Shown here piece by piece: positions 42,519-50,392 of a stretch of DNA of 64,000 nt. How positions within the stretch are numbered: position 1 is the stretch's first letter; every line of letters begins with the position of its first letter. The DNA is from Roseibium marinum (GTDB taxonomy: Bacteria; Pseudomonadota; Alphaproteobacteria; Rhizobiales; Stappiaceae). Position numbers and translations under genes: made by a program. The DNA is taken from assembly GCF_002906165.1 (NCBI RefSeq), contig NZ_PPCN01000012.1, positions 1 through 64,000 on the forward strand, read 5' to 3'. The notes beneath the pieces are model-generated. The model did not search any database. It saw only the letters and a list, made by a program, of their open reading frames with translations, and was not told the DNA's origin.

Positions 42519-42594
<76 letters not shown>

Positions 42595-42641
42595 ATAGGC
42601 GAAACGCCGCGGAGATTGTGCGGCGCGCCGAATTCGGGGTG

Positions 42642-42668
42642 TATATAGCGCCTCCCCTTCCGGCGCAA
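42642..42668 (-). promoter_or_regulatory. Candidate promoter of tRNA-Lys
   Basis: On the minus strand TTGCGC and TATATA (42647-42642) are separated by about 15 bases, ending some 48 bases before the mature tRNA 5' end. The spacing is short, so this is tentative. Confidence 0.35.
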
Positions 42669-42856
42669 TGGGTTTGGCGAGACTTTTTTTCATTGCCGTC
42701 ATGCGGCGGGCGCAAACCGGGACGGACGGGAGATCCGCAGCGGGATCGCGGTTCCGCGATCCTTTCTCATGGCCTTTCTCACAACCTTTCTCACGACCGT
42801 TTCCGGCAATTTTCAGAAACATCGCGCGGCTTTGGCGCAATTTTCGAAATTAGCGC

Positions 42857-42885
42857 TTGACCGTATAAATCCGCCTCTCTAGGGT
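42857..42885 (+). promoter_or_regulatory. Candidate promoter of the ilv leader and ilvBH
   Basis: TTGACC (42857-42862), a 17-base spacer and TAGGGT (42880-42885) match the alphaproteobacterial housekeeping pattern. Transcription would start at about 42892, roughly 140 bases before the ilv leader peptide. Confidence 0.5.
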
Positions 42886-43028
42886 GCGGCGCATCAAGTC
42901 CGGGTGGATATGACCGGCTTGTGCTGGCTTTCCGAACGGGTGATCCCGCCGGACGACCGGCGTGGAAACCGCCACATTTGCTATCCGGCAGGGCCATCGG
43001 GCCTGCAGCATCAAAGGACCGGGACGGC

Positions 43029-43085
43029 ATGATGATGTCGCTCATTCTAGTAGTGGTAGGAAAGCGCGCCTCCGAAGCGGGATAA
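43029..43085 (+). CDS. ilvL: ilv leader peptide (attenuator)
   Basis: An 18-codon frame reads MMMSLILVVVGKRASEAG and stops with TAA. Codons 5-10 are Leu-Ile-Leu-Val-Val-Val, the three end products of the pathway encoded downstream. The Val codons (43050-43058) sit just before a stem made by GCGCGCC (43064-43070) and GGCGCGC (43103-43109), and a terminator follows at 43115. This is the classic layout in which ribosome stalling at scarce branched-chain aminoacyl-tRNA prevents termination and allows ilvBH transcription. Three consecutive ATG codons could each start it. Too short for routine gene calling. Confidence 0.88.
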   Translation: MMMSLILVVVGKRASEAG

Positions 43086-43109
43086 CCCCGTTTGGACAGG
43101 ATGGCGCGC
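43064..43109 (+). promoter_or_regulatory. Pause/anti-terminator stem of the ilv attenuator
   Basis: GCGCGCC (43064-43070) pairs with GGCGCGC (43103-43109), with an inner CGGG / CCCG pair at 43078-43081 and 43087-43090. A ribosome stalled on the Val codons would cover the left arm and free the right arm to compete with the terminator stem. Confidence 0.6.
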
Positions 43110-43114
43110 GACCA

Positions 43115-43138
43115 AGGCTCCCTCAGGGGCCTTTTTTT
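43115..43138 (+). terminator. Attenuator terminator upstream of ilvB
   Basis: AGGCTCC pairs with GGGGCCT (one U-G pair, four-base loop) followed by seven T residues at 43132-43138. It lies 30 bases after the leader-peptide stop and about 130 bases before the ilvB start. Confidence 0.85.
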
Positions 43139-43266
43139 GTACCCGCCTCCTGAAAACGCTTCCCGGCACCACCCGGATCTTCGATGCCGCATGCGCGTGG
43201 CCGAAAGAAAAACAAATCGTGAGCCAAAGCCTGAAAATTCAGGCGGTCAATGCAAGGACGGAACGA

Positions 43267-45042
43267 ATGACACGGGAAATGACCGGCGCCGAAATGGTCA
43301 TCCAGGCGCTGAAGGATCAGGGAGTCGATACCATCTTCGGCTACCCGGGCGGTGCTGTGCTTCCCATCTATGACGAGATCATTCAGCAGGAAGGCCTGGA
43401 ACACATTCTGGTGCGGCACGAACAGGGTGCCGGCCACGCGGCGGAAGGCTATGCCCGCTCGACCGGCAAGCCCGGCGTTGCCCTGGTGACCTCCGGTCCG
43501 GGCGCCACCAACATGGTGACCGCGCTGACCGACGCGATGCTCGACAGCATTCCGCTCGTCTGCATCACCGGCCAAGTGCCCACCCATCTGATCGGCAACG
43601 ATGCCTTCCAGGAATGCGACACGGTCGGCATCACCCGGCCCTGCACCAAGCACAACTGGCTGGTGCGCGATGTCGACGACCTGGCGCGCGTCCTGCACGA
43701 GGCTTTCTATGTCGCTACCTCGGGCCGTCCCGGCCCCGTCGTGGTCGACATTCCCAAGGACGTCCAGTTCGCCACCGGCACCTATCAGGGCCCGACGCCG
43801 AACCCGGCCGCGGCCCACAAGAGCTACCGGCCGCAGATGAAGGGCGACGCCGCCTCGATCCGCGCCGCGGTGGAGCTGATGGCGGCCGCCAAGAAGCCGG
43901 TGCTTTATACCGGCGGCGGCGTCGTCAATTCCGGCCCGCAGGCGTGCCAGTTGCTGCGCGAGCTGGTCTCTCTCACCGGATTTCCGGTCACCTCGACGCT
44001 GATGGGCCTCGGCGCCTATCCGGCGTCCGGCGAGAACTGGCTCGGCATGCTGGGCATGCACGGCACCTATGAAGCCAACATGACCATGCATGACTGCGAC
44101 GTGATGGTCTGCATCGGCGCCCGTTTCGACGACCGCATCACCGGCCGCACCGATGCCTTCTCCCCGAACTCGCGCAAGATCCATATCGACATCGACCCGT
44201 CTTCGATCAACAAGACCGTCAATGTCGACCTGCCGATCATCGGCGATGTCGGCCATGTCCTTGAGGATCTGGTCCGCATCTGGCGCTCCTCCGCCCTGAA
44301 GACCGACAAGCCGGCCCTGAAGGACTGGTGGACGCAGATCGATGCCTGGCGGGCGCGCAATTCGCTGGCCTACAAGCCGAACAAAGACATCATCATGCCG
44401 CAATACGCGATCCAGCGGCTGTATGAACTGACCAAGCACCGCAAGACCTTCATTTCCACGGAAGTCGGTCAGCACCAGATGTGGGCGGCCCAGTTCTACG
44501 GTTTCGAGGAACCCAACCACTGGCTGACCTCCGGCGGTCTCGGCACCATGGGTTACGGCCTGCCGGCGGCCATCGGTGCGCAGGTCGCCCACCGCGACGC
44601 GCTGTGCGTCGATATCGCCGGCGACGCGTCGATCCTGATGAACATCCAGGAGATGTCGACCGCGGTTCAGTTCGGCCTGCCGGTCAAGGTGTTCATCCTG
44701 AACAACCAGTACATGGGCATGGTGCGCCAGTGGCAGCAGCTCCTGCACGGCAACCGCCTCTCCCATTCCTATACCGACAGCCTGCCGGACTTCGTCAAGC
44801 TGGCGGAAGCCTATGGCGGCGTGGGGTTCCGGGTGGAGAAGCCGGGCGATCTGGATGGCGCGATCGAGGAAATGATCGCCGTCGACAAGCCTGTGCTGAT
44901 GGACTGCCGGGTGGCCAATCTCGCCAACTGTTTCCCGATGATCCCCTCGGGCAAGGCTCACAACGAAATGCTGCTGCCGGACGAGGCCAATGACGAAGCA
45001 CTCGCCAACGCGATCAGCGCCGAAGGCAAGTCCCTCGTTTAA
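43267..45042 (+). CDS. ilvB: Acetolactate synthase large subunit
   Basis: The 591-residue thiamine-diphosphate enzyme condenses two pyruvates to acetolactate, or pyruvate with 2-oxobutyrate, at the start of valine, leucine and isoleucine synthesis. Visible are the N-terminal MTGAEMVIQALKDQGVDTIFGYPGGAVLPIYD, catalytic Glu52 (RHEQGAGHAAEGYAR), the FAD-region GARFDDRITGR, and the ThDP motif GDASILMNIQEMSTA...NNQYMGM. I prefer ATG 43267 (AAGGA upstream) to an in-frame GTG at 43219 that lacks a ribosome site. Followed 26 bases later by ilvH; preceded by the leader attenuator. Confidence 0.96.
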   Translation: MTREMTGAEMVIQALKDQGVDTIFGYPGGAVLPIYDEIIQQEGLEHILVRHEQGAGHAAEGYARSTGKPGVALVTSGPGATNMVTALTDAMLDSIPLVCITGQVPTHLIGNDAFQECDTVGITRPCTKHNWLVRDVDDLARVLHEAFYVATSGRPGPVVVDIPKDVQFATGTYQGPTPNPAAAHKSYRPQMKGDAASIRAAVELMAAAKKPVLYTGGGVVNSGPQACQLLRELVSLTGFPVTSTLMGLGAYPASGENWLGMLGMHGTYEANMTMHDCDVMVCIGARFDDRITGRTDAFSPNSRKIHIDIDPSSINKTVNVDLPIIGDVGHVLEDLVRIWRSSALKTDKPALKDWWTQIDAWRARNSLAYKPNKDIIMPQYAIQRLYELTKHRKTFISTEVGQHQMWAAQFYGFEEPNHWLTSGGLGTMGYGLPAAIGAQVAHRDALCVDIAGDASILMNIQEMSTAVQFGLPVKVFILNNQYMGMVRQWQQLLHGNRLSHSYTDSLPDFVKLAEAYGGVGFRVEKPGDLDGAIEEMIAVDKPVLMDCRVANLANCFPMIPSGKAHNEMLLPDEANDEALANAISAEGKSLV

Positions 45043-45068
45043 GGCAAGGCACAAGGATAGTATCGAAA

Positions 45069-45641
45069 ATGAACGCTCAGAATGTGGATGCGCCTTCCGC
45101 CTATTTCCTGGCCGAAGTCAGCAACGAAGTTGAAACCCATACCCTCGCGCTTCTCGTCGACAACGAGCCGGGCGTCCTTGCCCGTGTGATCGGTCTTTTC
45201 TCCGGCCGCGGCTACAACATCGACAGCCTCACCGTATCGGAGACCGAGCACGAGAATCACCTCTCGCGGATCACCATCGTGACCACCGGCACGCCGATGA
45301 TCATCGAGCAGATCCGCCACCAGCTCGACCGGCTGGTGCCGGTTCACCGGGTGACGGACCTGACCGTGCGCGCGCTGCGCGCCAAGCAGGACAAGCCGCT
45401 GGAACGCGAACTCGCCCTTGTGAAGGTGACGGGAACCGGAGAGAAACGCCTGGAAGCCCTGCGCCTCGGCGATGCCTTCCGCGCCACGGTGATCGACGCG
45501 ACGACGGAACATTTCGTCTTCGAGATCACCGGCAGAACCTCGAAGATCGAGCAGTTCATCGCCATCATGAAACCGCTCGGCCTGGTGGAGGTTTCCCGCA
45601 CGGGTGTCGCCGCCGTTCAGCGCGGCACGGAAGGGCTTTAA
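45069..45641 (+). CDS. ilvH: Acetolactate synthase small (regulatory) subunit
   Basis: The 190-residue protein carries an N-terminal ACT domain (HTLALLVDNEPGVLARVIGLFSGRGYNIDSLTVSETE, about residues 24-60) that binds valine for feedback inhibition, and a C-terminal ALS_ss_C domain (LALVKVTG to IEQFIAIMKPLGLVEVSRTGVAAVQRG). AAGGAT precedes the ATG. It activates and regulates the large subunit encoded just upstream. Ends in front of a 10-bp inverted repeat shared with the convergent gene. Confidence 0.97.
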   Translation: MNAQNVDAPSAYFLAEVSNEVETHTLALLVDNEPGVLARVIGLFSGRGYNIDSLTVSETEHENHLSRITIVTTGTPMIIEQIRHQLDRLVPVHRVTDLTVRALRAKQDKPLERELALVKVTGTGEKRLEALRLGDAFRATVIDATTEHFVFEITGRTSKIEQFIAIMKPLGLVEVSRTGVAAVQRGTEGL

Positions 45642-45658
45642 CGCCCGGACGCCACACG

Positions 45659-45688
45659 GACCAGCGCCAGCAACCCGCGGCGCTGGTC
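45659..45688. terminator. Inverted repeat between convergent ilvH and sterol desaturase-like gene
   Basis: Perfect 10-bp arms GACCAGCGCC (45659-45668) and GGCGCTGGTC (45679-45688) with a ten-base loop lie 17 bases after ilvH and 9 bases before the convergent stop. There is no T tract, so it is a probable bidirectional 3'-end hairpin rather than a strong intrinsic terminator. Confidence 0.55.
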
Positions 45689-45696
45689 ATCGCAGG

Positions 45697-46737
45697 TCAT
45701 TCGGCCGGTTCAGACGGCGGCAATGGATCGCCCGAAGCCTTATCGACATGCATCCCGGCCCGCCTGCCGCCAAAGATCCTGCGAACCTCACTGAACGAGG
45801 ACTGGACCGGTTCGATGAACGACTTGCGCAGGGTCGGATGAGGCTGTTCCATCAGGTTGCCATCGGCATCGGCCAGCCCGAAGACAAGGTTCTCCCGTTT
45901 TTCGGGAATGTAAAGCGATCCGAAAATCCAGTCCCAGAGGGCGAATATCTCACCATAATTCTTGTTGTGATGCTCGACCGCGGCGGAGTGATGGATCTGG
46001 TGTTGAGCGGGCGAAATCAGGATATGTTCCAGTGCCCGTCCGTAGCTGATCCAGACATGCGAATGGCGGAAGTTTGCGCCGAACAGATTGAACACGACGT
46101 AGATGACGTTCGCCTGACCAATCTGCAGATAGGTCACCTTTTCGAAGACCGCGTAGAGCACACAGCCGGTGACCAGACCGATCCCCAGGCTCCGCACGAA
46201 CCCGTTGATCAGATCGTAGACCGGATGCTTGCGGTAGGCCGTGATCGGCGTCATCACCTCGGCTGAATGGTGCTCCGCGTGAAATGGCCAGAACACCGAC
46301 CATTCATGATGCAGCCGGTGAACCCAATAGGTACAAAAGTCAGCGACGACGACAAGGACCACCGTCACCAGGAAAGTCTGCGCCAGGGGCGATTGCGCCA
46401 TCGACCCTGGATCCGCCTCGCCGCCTGTGGCCGCCAGTGCGTCCAGGCTCTTCATCACCGCAAAAATTGTCAGCGGACTGACGAAAATCAGATTGAAGAG
46501 CCCGAACAGCACGAGCAGGCGCCCGGCGAAAAAAACCTTGATATCGTTGAGATGAGAGGCGTGCAGATAGATGTCCCTGGGAAACAGCCAGGAGAAGAAC
46601 CCTTTCAGTCCGGCCCCGCGCTCCCTGACGAAATAGATTGCCGCGCCGACGACCACAGTGGCGAAGACATAGACAGGTGCAATCCTGAGGAGATAGCTTC
46701 CCAGAAAAGTCTCATAGATCTGATCGAGATACCCCAT
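45697..46737 (-). CDS. Sterol desaturase/fatty acid hydroxylase-family membrane protein
   Basis: The 346-residue protein has four or five membrane segments and the eight-histidine di-iron motif set: HRLHH (140-144), HAEHH (153-157) and HQIHH (246-250) with further His256-His257. Family members use O2 and a di-iron centre to hydroxylate or desaturate lipids; in bacteria targets include sterols, carotenoids, ornithine lipids and fatty acids. The ATG at 46737 is chosen over an upstream TTG. Substrate cannot be told. Convergent with ilvH and divergent from nat. Confidence 0.9.
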   Translation of the reverse strand: MGYLDQIYETFLGSYLLRIAPVYVFATVVVGAAIYFVRERGAGLKGFFSWLFPRDIYLHASHLNDIKVFFAGRLLVLFGLFNLIFVSPLTIFAVMKSLDALAATGGEADPGSMAQSPLAQTFLVTVVLVVVADFCTYWVHRLHHEWSVFWPFHAEHHSAEVMTPITAYRKHPVYDLINGFVRSLGIGLVTGCVLYAVFEKVTYLQIGQANVIYVVFNLFGANFRHSHVWISYGRALEHILISPAQHQIHHSAAVEHHNKNYGEIFALWDWIFGSLYIPEKRENLVFGLADADGNLMEQPHPTLRKSFIEPVQSSFSEVRRIFGGRRAGMHVDKASGDPLPPSEPAE

Positions 46738-46960
46738 GCCGGCGCTGTCCTCTTCGTCGAAACCGGCATCAACCAATCAGACCCGGTAATTTTGACAAGT
46801 TTAGACACCGGCGCTTAACCGTTGGTAACGGGCCTCGAATTGAGGGGCTGGCTCCTTTGCCTGCGGGAAATCCTCCCGGGATGAGCGATGGCTTGCGGGA
46901 CCGGACCTCTCACCGGACGGCAAAGCGCGTCCCGCTGCCCAGCGGGATCCGGATGGGCAT

Positions 46961-47075
46961 TAAAGCGTGTCGCGTTAAATTGAATTCAGGAAATCGCCCG
47001 AACGCATCTGCAATGCAAACGCTGCCTCGGGCGTCCGCCTGAAACCATGAATCCGCTTAAACGCGACACGCTATA
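46961..47075. repeat. RIME-like intergenic element, copy B
   Basis: Terminal inverted repeats AGCGTGTCGCGTT (46964-46976) and AACGCGACACGCT (47060-47072) enclose nested arms (TTCAGG / CCTGAA and GCCCGA / TCGGGC). It is nearly the same as copy A at 38545-38655 (seven differences by eye), but its terminal repeats are perfect over 13 bases. Confidence 0.85.
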
Positions 47076-47100
47076 AACCCCTCAGGCCTTTAACAATCCG

Positions 47101-47136
47101 GACCCGCCGCCTACATACGGCGGGTCGTTGTTTTTT
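47101..47136 (+). terminator. Strong rho-independent terminator upstream of nat
   Basis: A 9-bp perfect stem (GACCCGCCG / CGGCGGGTC, 8-base loop) followed by GTTGTTTTTT. It lies only 16 bases before the nat start codon and has no + gene upstream, so it ends an unseen short transcript or acts as a leader attenuator for nat. Confidence 0.85.
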
Positions 47137-47151
47137 AGCCCGGATGTGCCG

Positions 47152-47973
47152 ATGCCCTTTGATCTCCCCGCCTATCTCCAGCGCATCGGATTAGAGGCCT
47201 GCACGACGGACGAAGCCGGGTTGAAGAAACTGCAAGCCGCGCAGATTGCTGCAATTCCGTTTGAAAACGTCCTGCCTTTTCTGGGTCAGGTGCCGGTTCT
47301 CGATCCGGACAGCCTCTGGCGAAAACTCGTCATGCAACGCTGCGGCGGCTACTGTTTCGAGCTGAATGCGCTGCTGAGCGACGCCTTGGCCGCGCTCGGG
47401 TTTTCCGCACGAAAAGTGCTCGCCCGCGTTCGTATGGGCGCCGCCGAGGGCGGCGCGCGGACCCACCTGGCTTTTGTGGTCACGATGGACGGCGGCGAAT
47501 GGCTGGTCGATGCCGGCTTCGGCGGCCAGGCACCGGCGCATCCCGTCAGGATTTCCGCCGGCGAACAGCAGATCCGCGATCAGGTCTACCGGATCCGCTT
47601 TGAGGAGGGTTCCGGTGAACACGTTCTGGAACGCAAAACCGACGAGGGCTGGTTTCCGCTTTACGGCTTCGACCGGGTGGAGGTCCGCCCGGCGGACATC
47701 GAGGCATCCAATTTTCTCTGCGCGGCCTCACCGGAACAGGCCTTTGCTGGAAGCATGAAGTTCTACCGGCTGACGGAGAACGGCTTCCTCAGTTTTCTGG
47801 ATGGACGCGCCCGGCTGGTCGGCAACGATGAAAGACGCGAATGGCAGATCCGGGACGCGGACGAACTCACGCGGTTCATGCGGCAGGACCTCGGTCTTGG
47901 CTACGGTGACGACACCATCCGCGCCATCGCCACCCGTCTTGAAAGCCTGTTGAAGACAGCGGGAGCCGGTTGA
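47152..47973 (+). CDS. nat: Arylamine N-acetyltransferase
   Basis: The 273-residue protein transfers acetyl from acetyl-CoA to arylamines, hydrazines or similar nucleophiles. The catalytic triad is visible as Cys68 (RCGGYCFELN), His105 (RTHLAFVV) and Asp120 (WLVDAGFGG), in family spacing. IPFENVLPF is also typical of NAT/NhoA proteins. ATG 47152 is chosen because an upstream TTG lies inside the T tract of a terminator; the ribosome site is weak. Single gene. Confidence 0.93.
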   Translation: MPFDLPAYLQRIGLEACTTDEAGLKKLQAAQIAAIPFENVLPFLGQVPVLDPDSLWRKLVMQRCGGYCFELNALLSDALAALGFSARKVLARVRMGAAEGGARTHLAFVVTMDGGEWLVDAGFGGQAPAHPVRISAGEQQIRDQVYRIRFEEGSGEHVLERKTDEGWFPLYGFDRVEVRPADIEASNFLCAASPEQAFAGSMKFYRLTENGFLSFLDGRARLVGNDERREWQIRDADELTRFMRQDLGLGYGDDTIRAIATRLESLLKTAGAG

Positions 47974-48149
47974 TCCGGTTACGTGTGGAAGCCTTCTCTC
48001 AGGTTGATGCCGTGCTCCAGCCCGGTCTTCATCGCGCAGAGCATCCGGGTCCAGGCTTAGCAATTGCCAGAGGACGCCTTCAGTCCTCCGGACGTATCGC
48101 CCCCCTCCTCGCTGATCGTCACCCATTGCGGGTCAGCGGTTGAACCCGC

Positions 48150-48893
48150 TCAGACCCTGCTCATGATGTTGATCGTCAGCGTCTTGCGCATCGGTCCCGT
48201 CTCCGGTCCGGTGATCGGCGCGACGTGGTGCCAGGAATTGTAGGTCTTCACGAACAGCACGCACTGGTTCGGCTCGAAGGGAAATGTCTTCAGCGTATCG
48301 ACCTCGTCGAACCGCATGGCCTTGTTGAGATGGTTGAAGATCTTCGTCCGGTCCTTCGGCAGGCAGACGGATGTTCCCCCGCCCCAGTCGTTGTTCCACT
48401 CATCGGGCTCCATCATCGACAGGACCAGGGTGACGAGTTTGTTGGGCGCGTCGGTGTGCGGCACGATCTGGCCGCCGTCGGCCGGCATCATCGAAAATTC
48501 GAAACGGGCGTGCAGTTCCGTCTGCCGCCGCACCCGGCTCATGAAACTCGCCCGGTGAGACGCGCGCCCGGAAAGCACGCGCAGCCGCCTCAGGCCGAGA
48601 TCGATATTGTTGGCGGCGAGCATCGACAGGACATTCTCGACAAATCCGGGCGATTTCACATGGTCGTAAAAGGATTTCCAGACCGGCGTCTGAGACAGGA
48701 ACTTGTCGTAATTCTCCGGATTGTTCAGTTCGGACAACGAATATTTATGTCCCAGATTGGGCTTGTACTCGAAGAGTTCCTTGGCCGGGTAGGCTTCCAC
48801 AAGCGCCCGGTAAGCGTCCGCATCGAGAACGTCTTTGACGTAACAGACCGGATAAGGTTCATAATCGAATTGCGCATTTTCGTATTTGAGCAT
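48150..48893 (-). CDS. 2-oxoglutarate/Fe(II)-dependent oxygenase family protein
   Basis: The 247-residue protein shows the iron-binding facial triad as His146-x-Asp148 (GGQIVPHTDAPNK) with a distal His222/His223 (NSWHHVAPITG), and Arg236 (MRKTLTINI) for 2-oxoglutarate. This is the arrangement of prolyl-hydroxylase-like oxygenases. The N-terminal hundred residues are helical and unassigned. Start 48893 gives MLKYENAQFDYEP; an upstream in-frame ATG adds a Pro-rich leader. Substrate unknown. No partner gene on the same strand. Confidence 0.82.
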   Translation of the reverse strand: MLKYENAQFDYEPYPVCYVKDVLDADAYRALVEAYPAKELFEYKPNLGHKYSLSELNNPENYDKFLSQTPVWKSFYDHVKSPGFVENVLSMLAANNIDLGLRRLRVLSGRASHRASFMSRVRRQTELHARFEFSMMPADGGQIVPHTDAPNKLVTLVLSMMEPDEWNNDWGGGTSVCLPKDRTKIFNHLNKAMRFDEVDTLKTFPFEPNQCVLFVKTYNSWHHVAPITGPETGPMRKTLTINIMSRV

Positions 48894-49134
48894 AGGTCCC
48901 GGACGCCTTGGAGGTTGTGATGCGGAGTGCGGCAAAGCCGTATCCCGGATAAGCGCCGGATTCAATAAAAGTTTTCTCTCCCCGCGGCCGCCTGGACGAG
49001 ACTGTTTTGGCGCATGAGGCTTGTCATGGATCTAGACGCGACACGGATGAGCGCGTATACGACAGCGGCAATTCGCGCCTCTCCCGGTGCGCTTTTTCTG
49101 ACAGGTTCAAGTTCAAGACAAAGGCTTCACGCCC

Positions 49135-50379
49135 ATGATCCACGGTCTGTCCCGGCCGAAGAACCAGATCCGCTGGCTGCTGCTGGAGGGCATTTCGCCG
49201 ACAGCGCGCGCGATTCTGGACAAGAACGGTTACACCAATGTGGAAGTCCTTCCCGGCGCGCTTGAAAAAGACGCGCTGATCGACAAGCTGCAGGGTGTCC
49301 AGATCCTCGGTATCCGCTCCCGGACACAGTTGACGGAGGAGGTCCTGGAAGCGGCGAAAAGCCTCGTCGCGATCGGCTGCTTTTCCGTCGGCACCAATCA
49401 GGTGGATCTGAAAGGGGCGTTGACCCGCGGCATTCCGGTCTTCAATGCCCCCTTCTCCAACACCCGCTCCGTTGCGGAACTGACGATCGCCGAAATCGTC
49501 ATGCTGATGCGCGGCGTCTTCACCAAATCCTCCGCCGCCCATCAGGGCCGCTGGCTGAAGAGCGCCGCCGGCTCCCACGAGGTGCGCGGCAAGACACTCG
49601 GCATCGTCGGCTACGGCAATATCGGCACCCAGTTATCGAACCTTGCCGAAGCCATGGGAATGCGCGTCATCTATTTCGACCTTGTCGACAAGCTCCAGCA
49701 CGGCAATGTCATGCCGGCGGAAAGCTTCGACGGCTTGCTCGCCGCCTCCGACGTCGTCTCCCTGCACGTGCCGGACACGCCGACAACGCACAACATGTTC
49801 CGCGCCGAACACATCGCCAAGATGAAAAAAGGCGCGTTCCTCATCAACAACGCCCGCGGCAAGGTGATCGATATCGACGCCCTTGCCGAGTCGCTGAAAT
49901 CCGGCCATCTGGCAGGCGCCGCCATCGATGTGTTTCCGGTCGAGCCGAAATCCAACAAGGATGAGTTCATCTCGCCCCTGCGCGGTCTCGACAACGTCAT
50001 CCTCACCCCGCATGTCGGCGGTTCGACGGAAGAGGCCCAGGACCGGATCGGCGAGGAAGTCTCCAGGCGTCTGGTCGAATATTCCGATGTCGGCTCCACC
50101 ATCGGCGCGATCTCCTTCCCCCAGGTTCAGCTTTCCAAGGGGACTGAAGCGACGCGCTTCATCCAGGTTCACCATAACGCTCCCGGCGCCATGCGCACCC
50201 TGAACGACCTCTTCACCCGGCACGATCTCAATATCTGCGCCCAGTACCTGCAGTCCCATCAGGATATCGGCTACGTGGTTCTGGATGTCGACAGCATGGT
50301 CGATGAGCCGGTGAAGATCCTCGAAGAGATCCGCGCCCTGCCGAATACCATCCGCGCAAGGCTGCTCAACCGGGTCTGA
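49135..50379 (+). CDS. serA: D-3-phosphoglycerate dehydrogenase
   Basis: The 414-residue protein oxidises 3-phosphoglycerate to 3-phosphohydroxypyruvate, the first step of serine synthesis. It has the NAD motif LGIVGYGNIGTQLSNLAEAMGMRVIYFD, the catalytic Arg region NNARGKVIDIDALAESL, catalytic His (LTPHVGGSTEEAQDRIG) and a C-terminal ACT domain (RFIQVHHNAPGAMRTLNDLF to end) for serine feedback. Length and domain order match the E. coli-type SerA rather than the longer type. AAAGG precedes the ATG. Convergent with the diguanylate cyclase, 13 bases apart. Confidence 0.96.
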   Translation: MIHGLSRPKNQIRWLLLEGISPTARAILDKNGYTNVEVLPGALEKDALIDKLQGVQILGIRSRTQLTEEVLEAAKSLVAIGCFSVGTNQVDLKGALTRGIPVFNAPFSNTRSVAELTIAEIVMLMRGVFTKSSAAHQGRWLKSAAGSHEVRGKTLGIVGYGNIGTQLSNLAEAMGMRVIYFDLVDKLQHGNVMPAESFDGLLAASDVVSLHVPDTPTTHNMFRAEHIAKMKKGAFLINNARGKVIDIDALAESLKSGHLAGAAIDVFPVEPKSNKDEFISPLRGLDNVILTPHVGGSTEEAQDRIGEEVSRRLVEYSDVGSTIGAISFPQVQLSKGTEATRFIQVHHNAPGAMRTLNDLFTRHDLNICAQYLQSHQDIGYVVLDVDSMVDEPVKILEEIRALPNTIRARLLNRV

Positions 50380-50392
50380 TCGGCTCGCCGCT

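Larger units (their letters stand above)
46738..47151. other. Divergent intergenic region with a repeat and an orphan terminator
   Basis: A 414-base gap between the sterol desaturase-like gene and nat. It holds RIME-like copy B (46961-47075) and a strong + strand terminator (47101-47136) that does not follow any + gene. No tRNA fold or gene is evident, but a small RNA ending at that terminator is possible. Confidence 0.55.

Noticed and set aside
43123..45054. A 643-residue open frame on the - strand
   Set aside because: Antisense shadow of ilvB, which carries all thiamine-diphosphate enzyme motifs.
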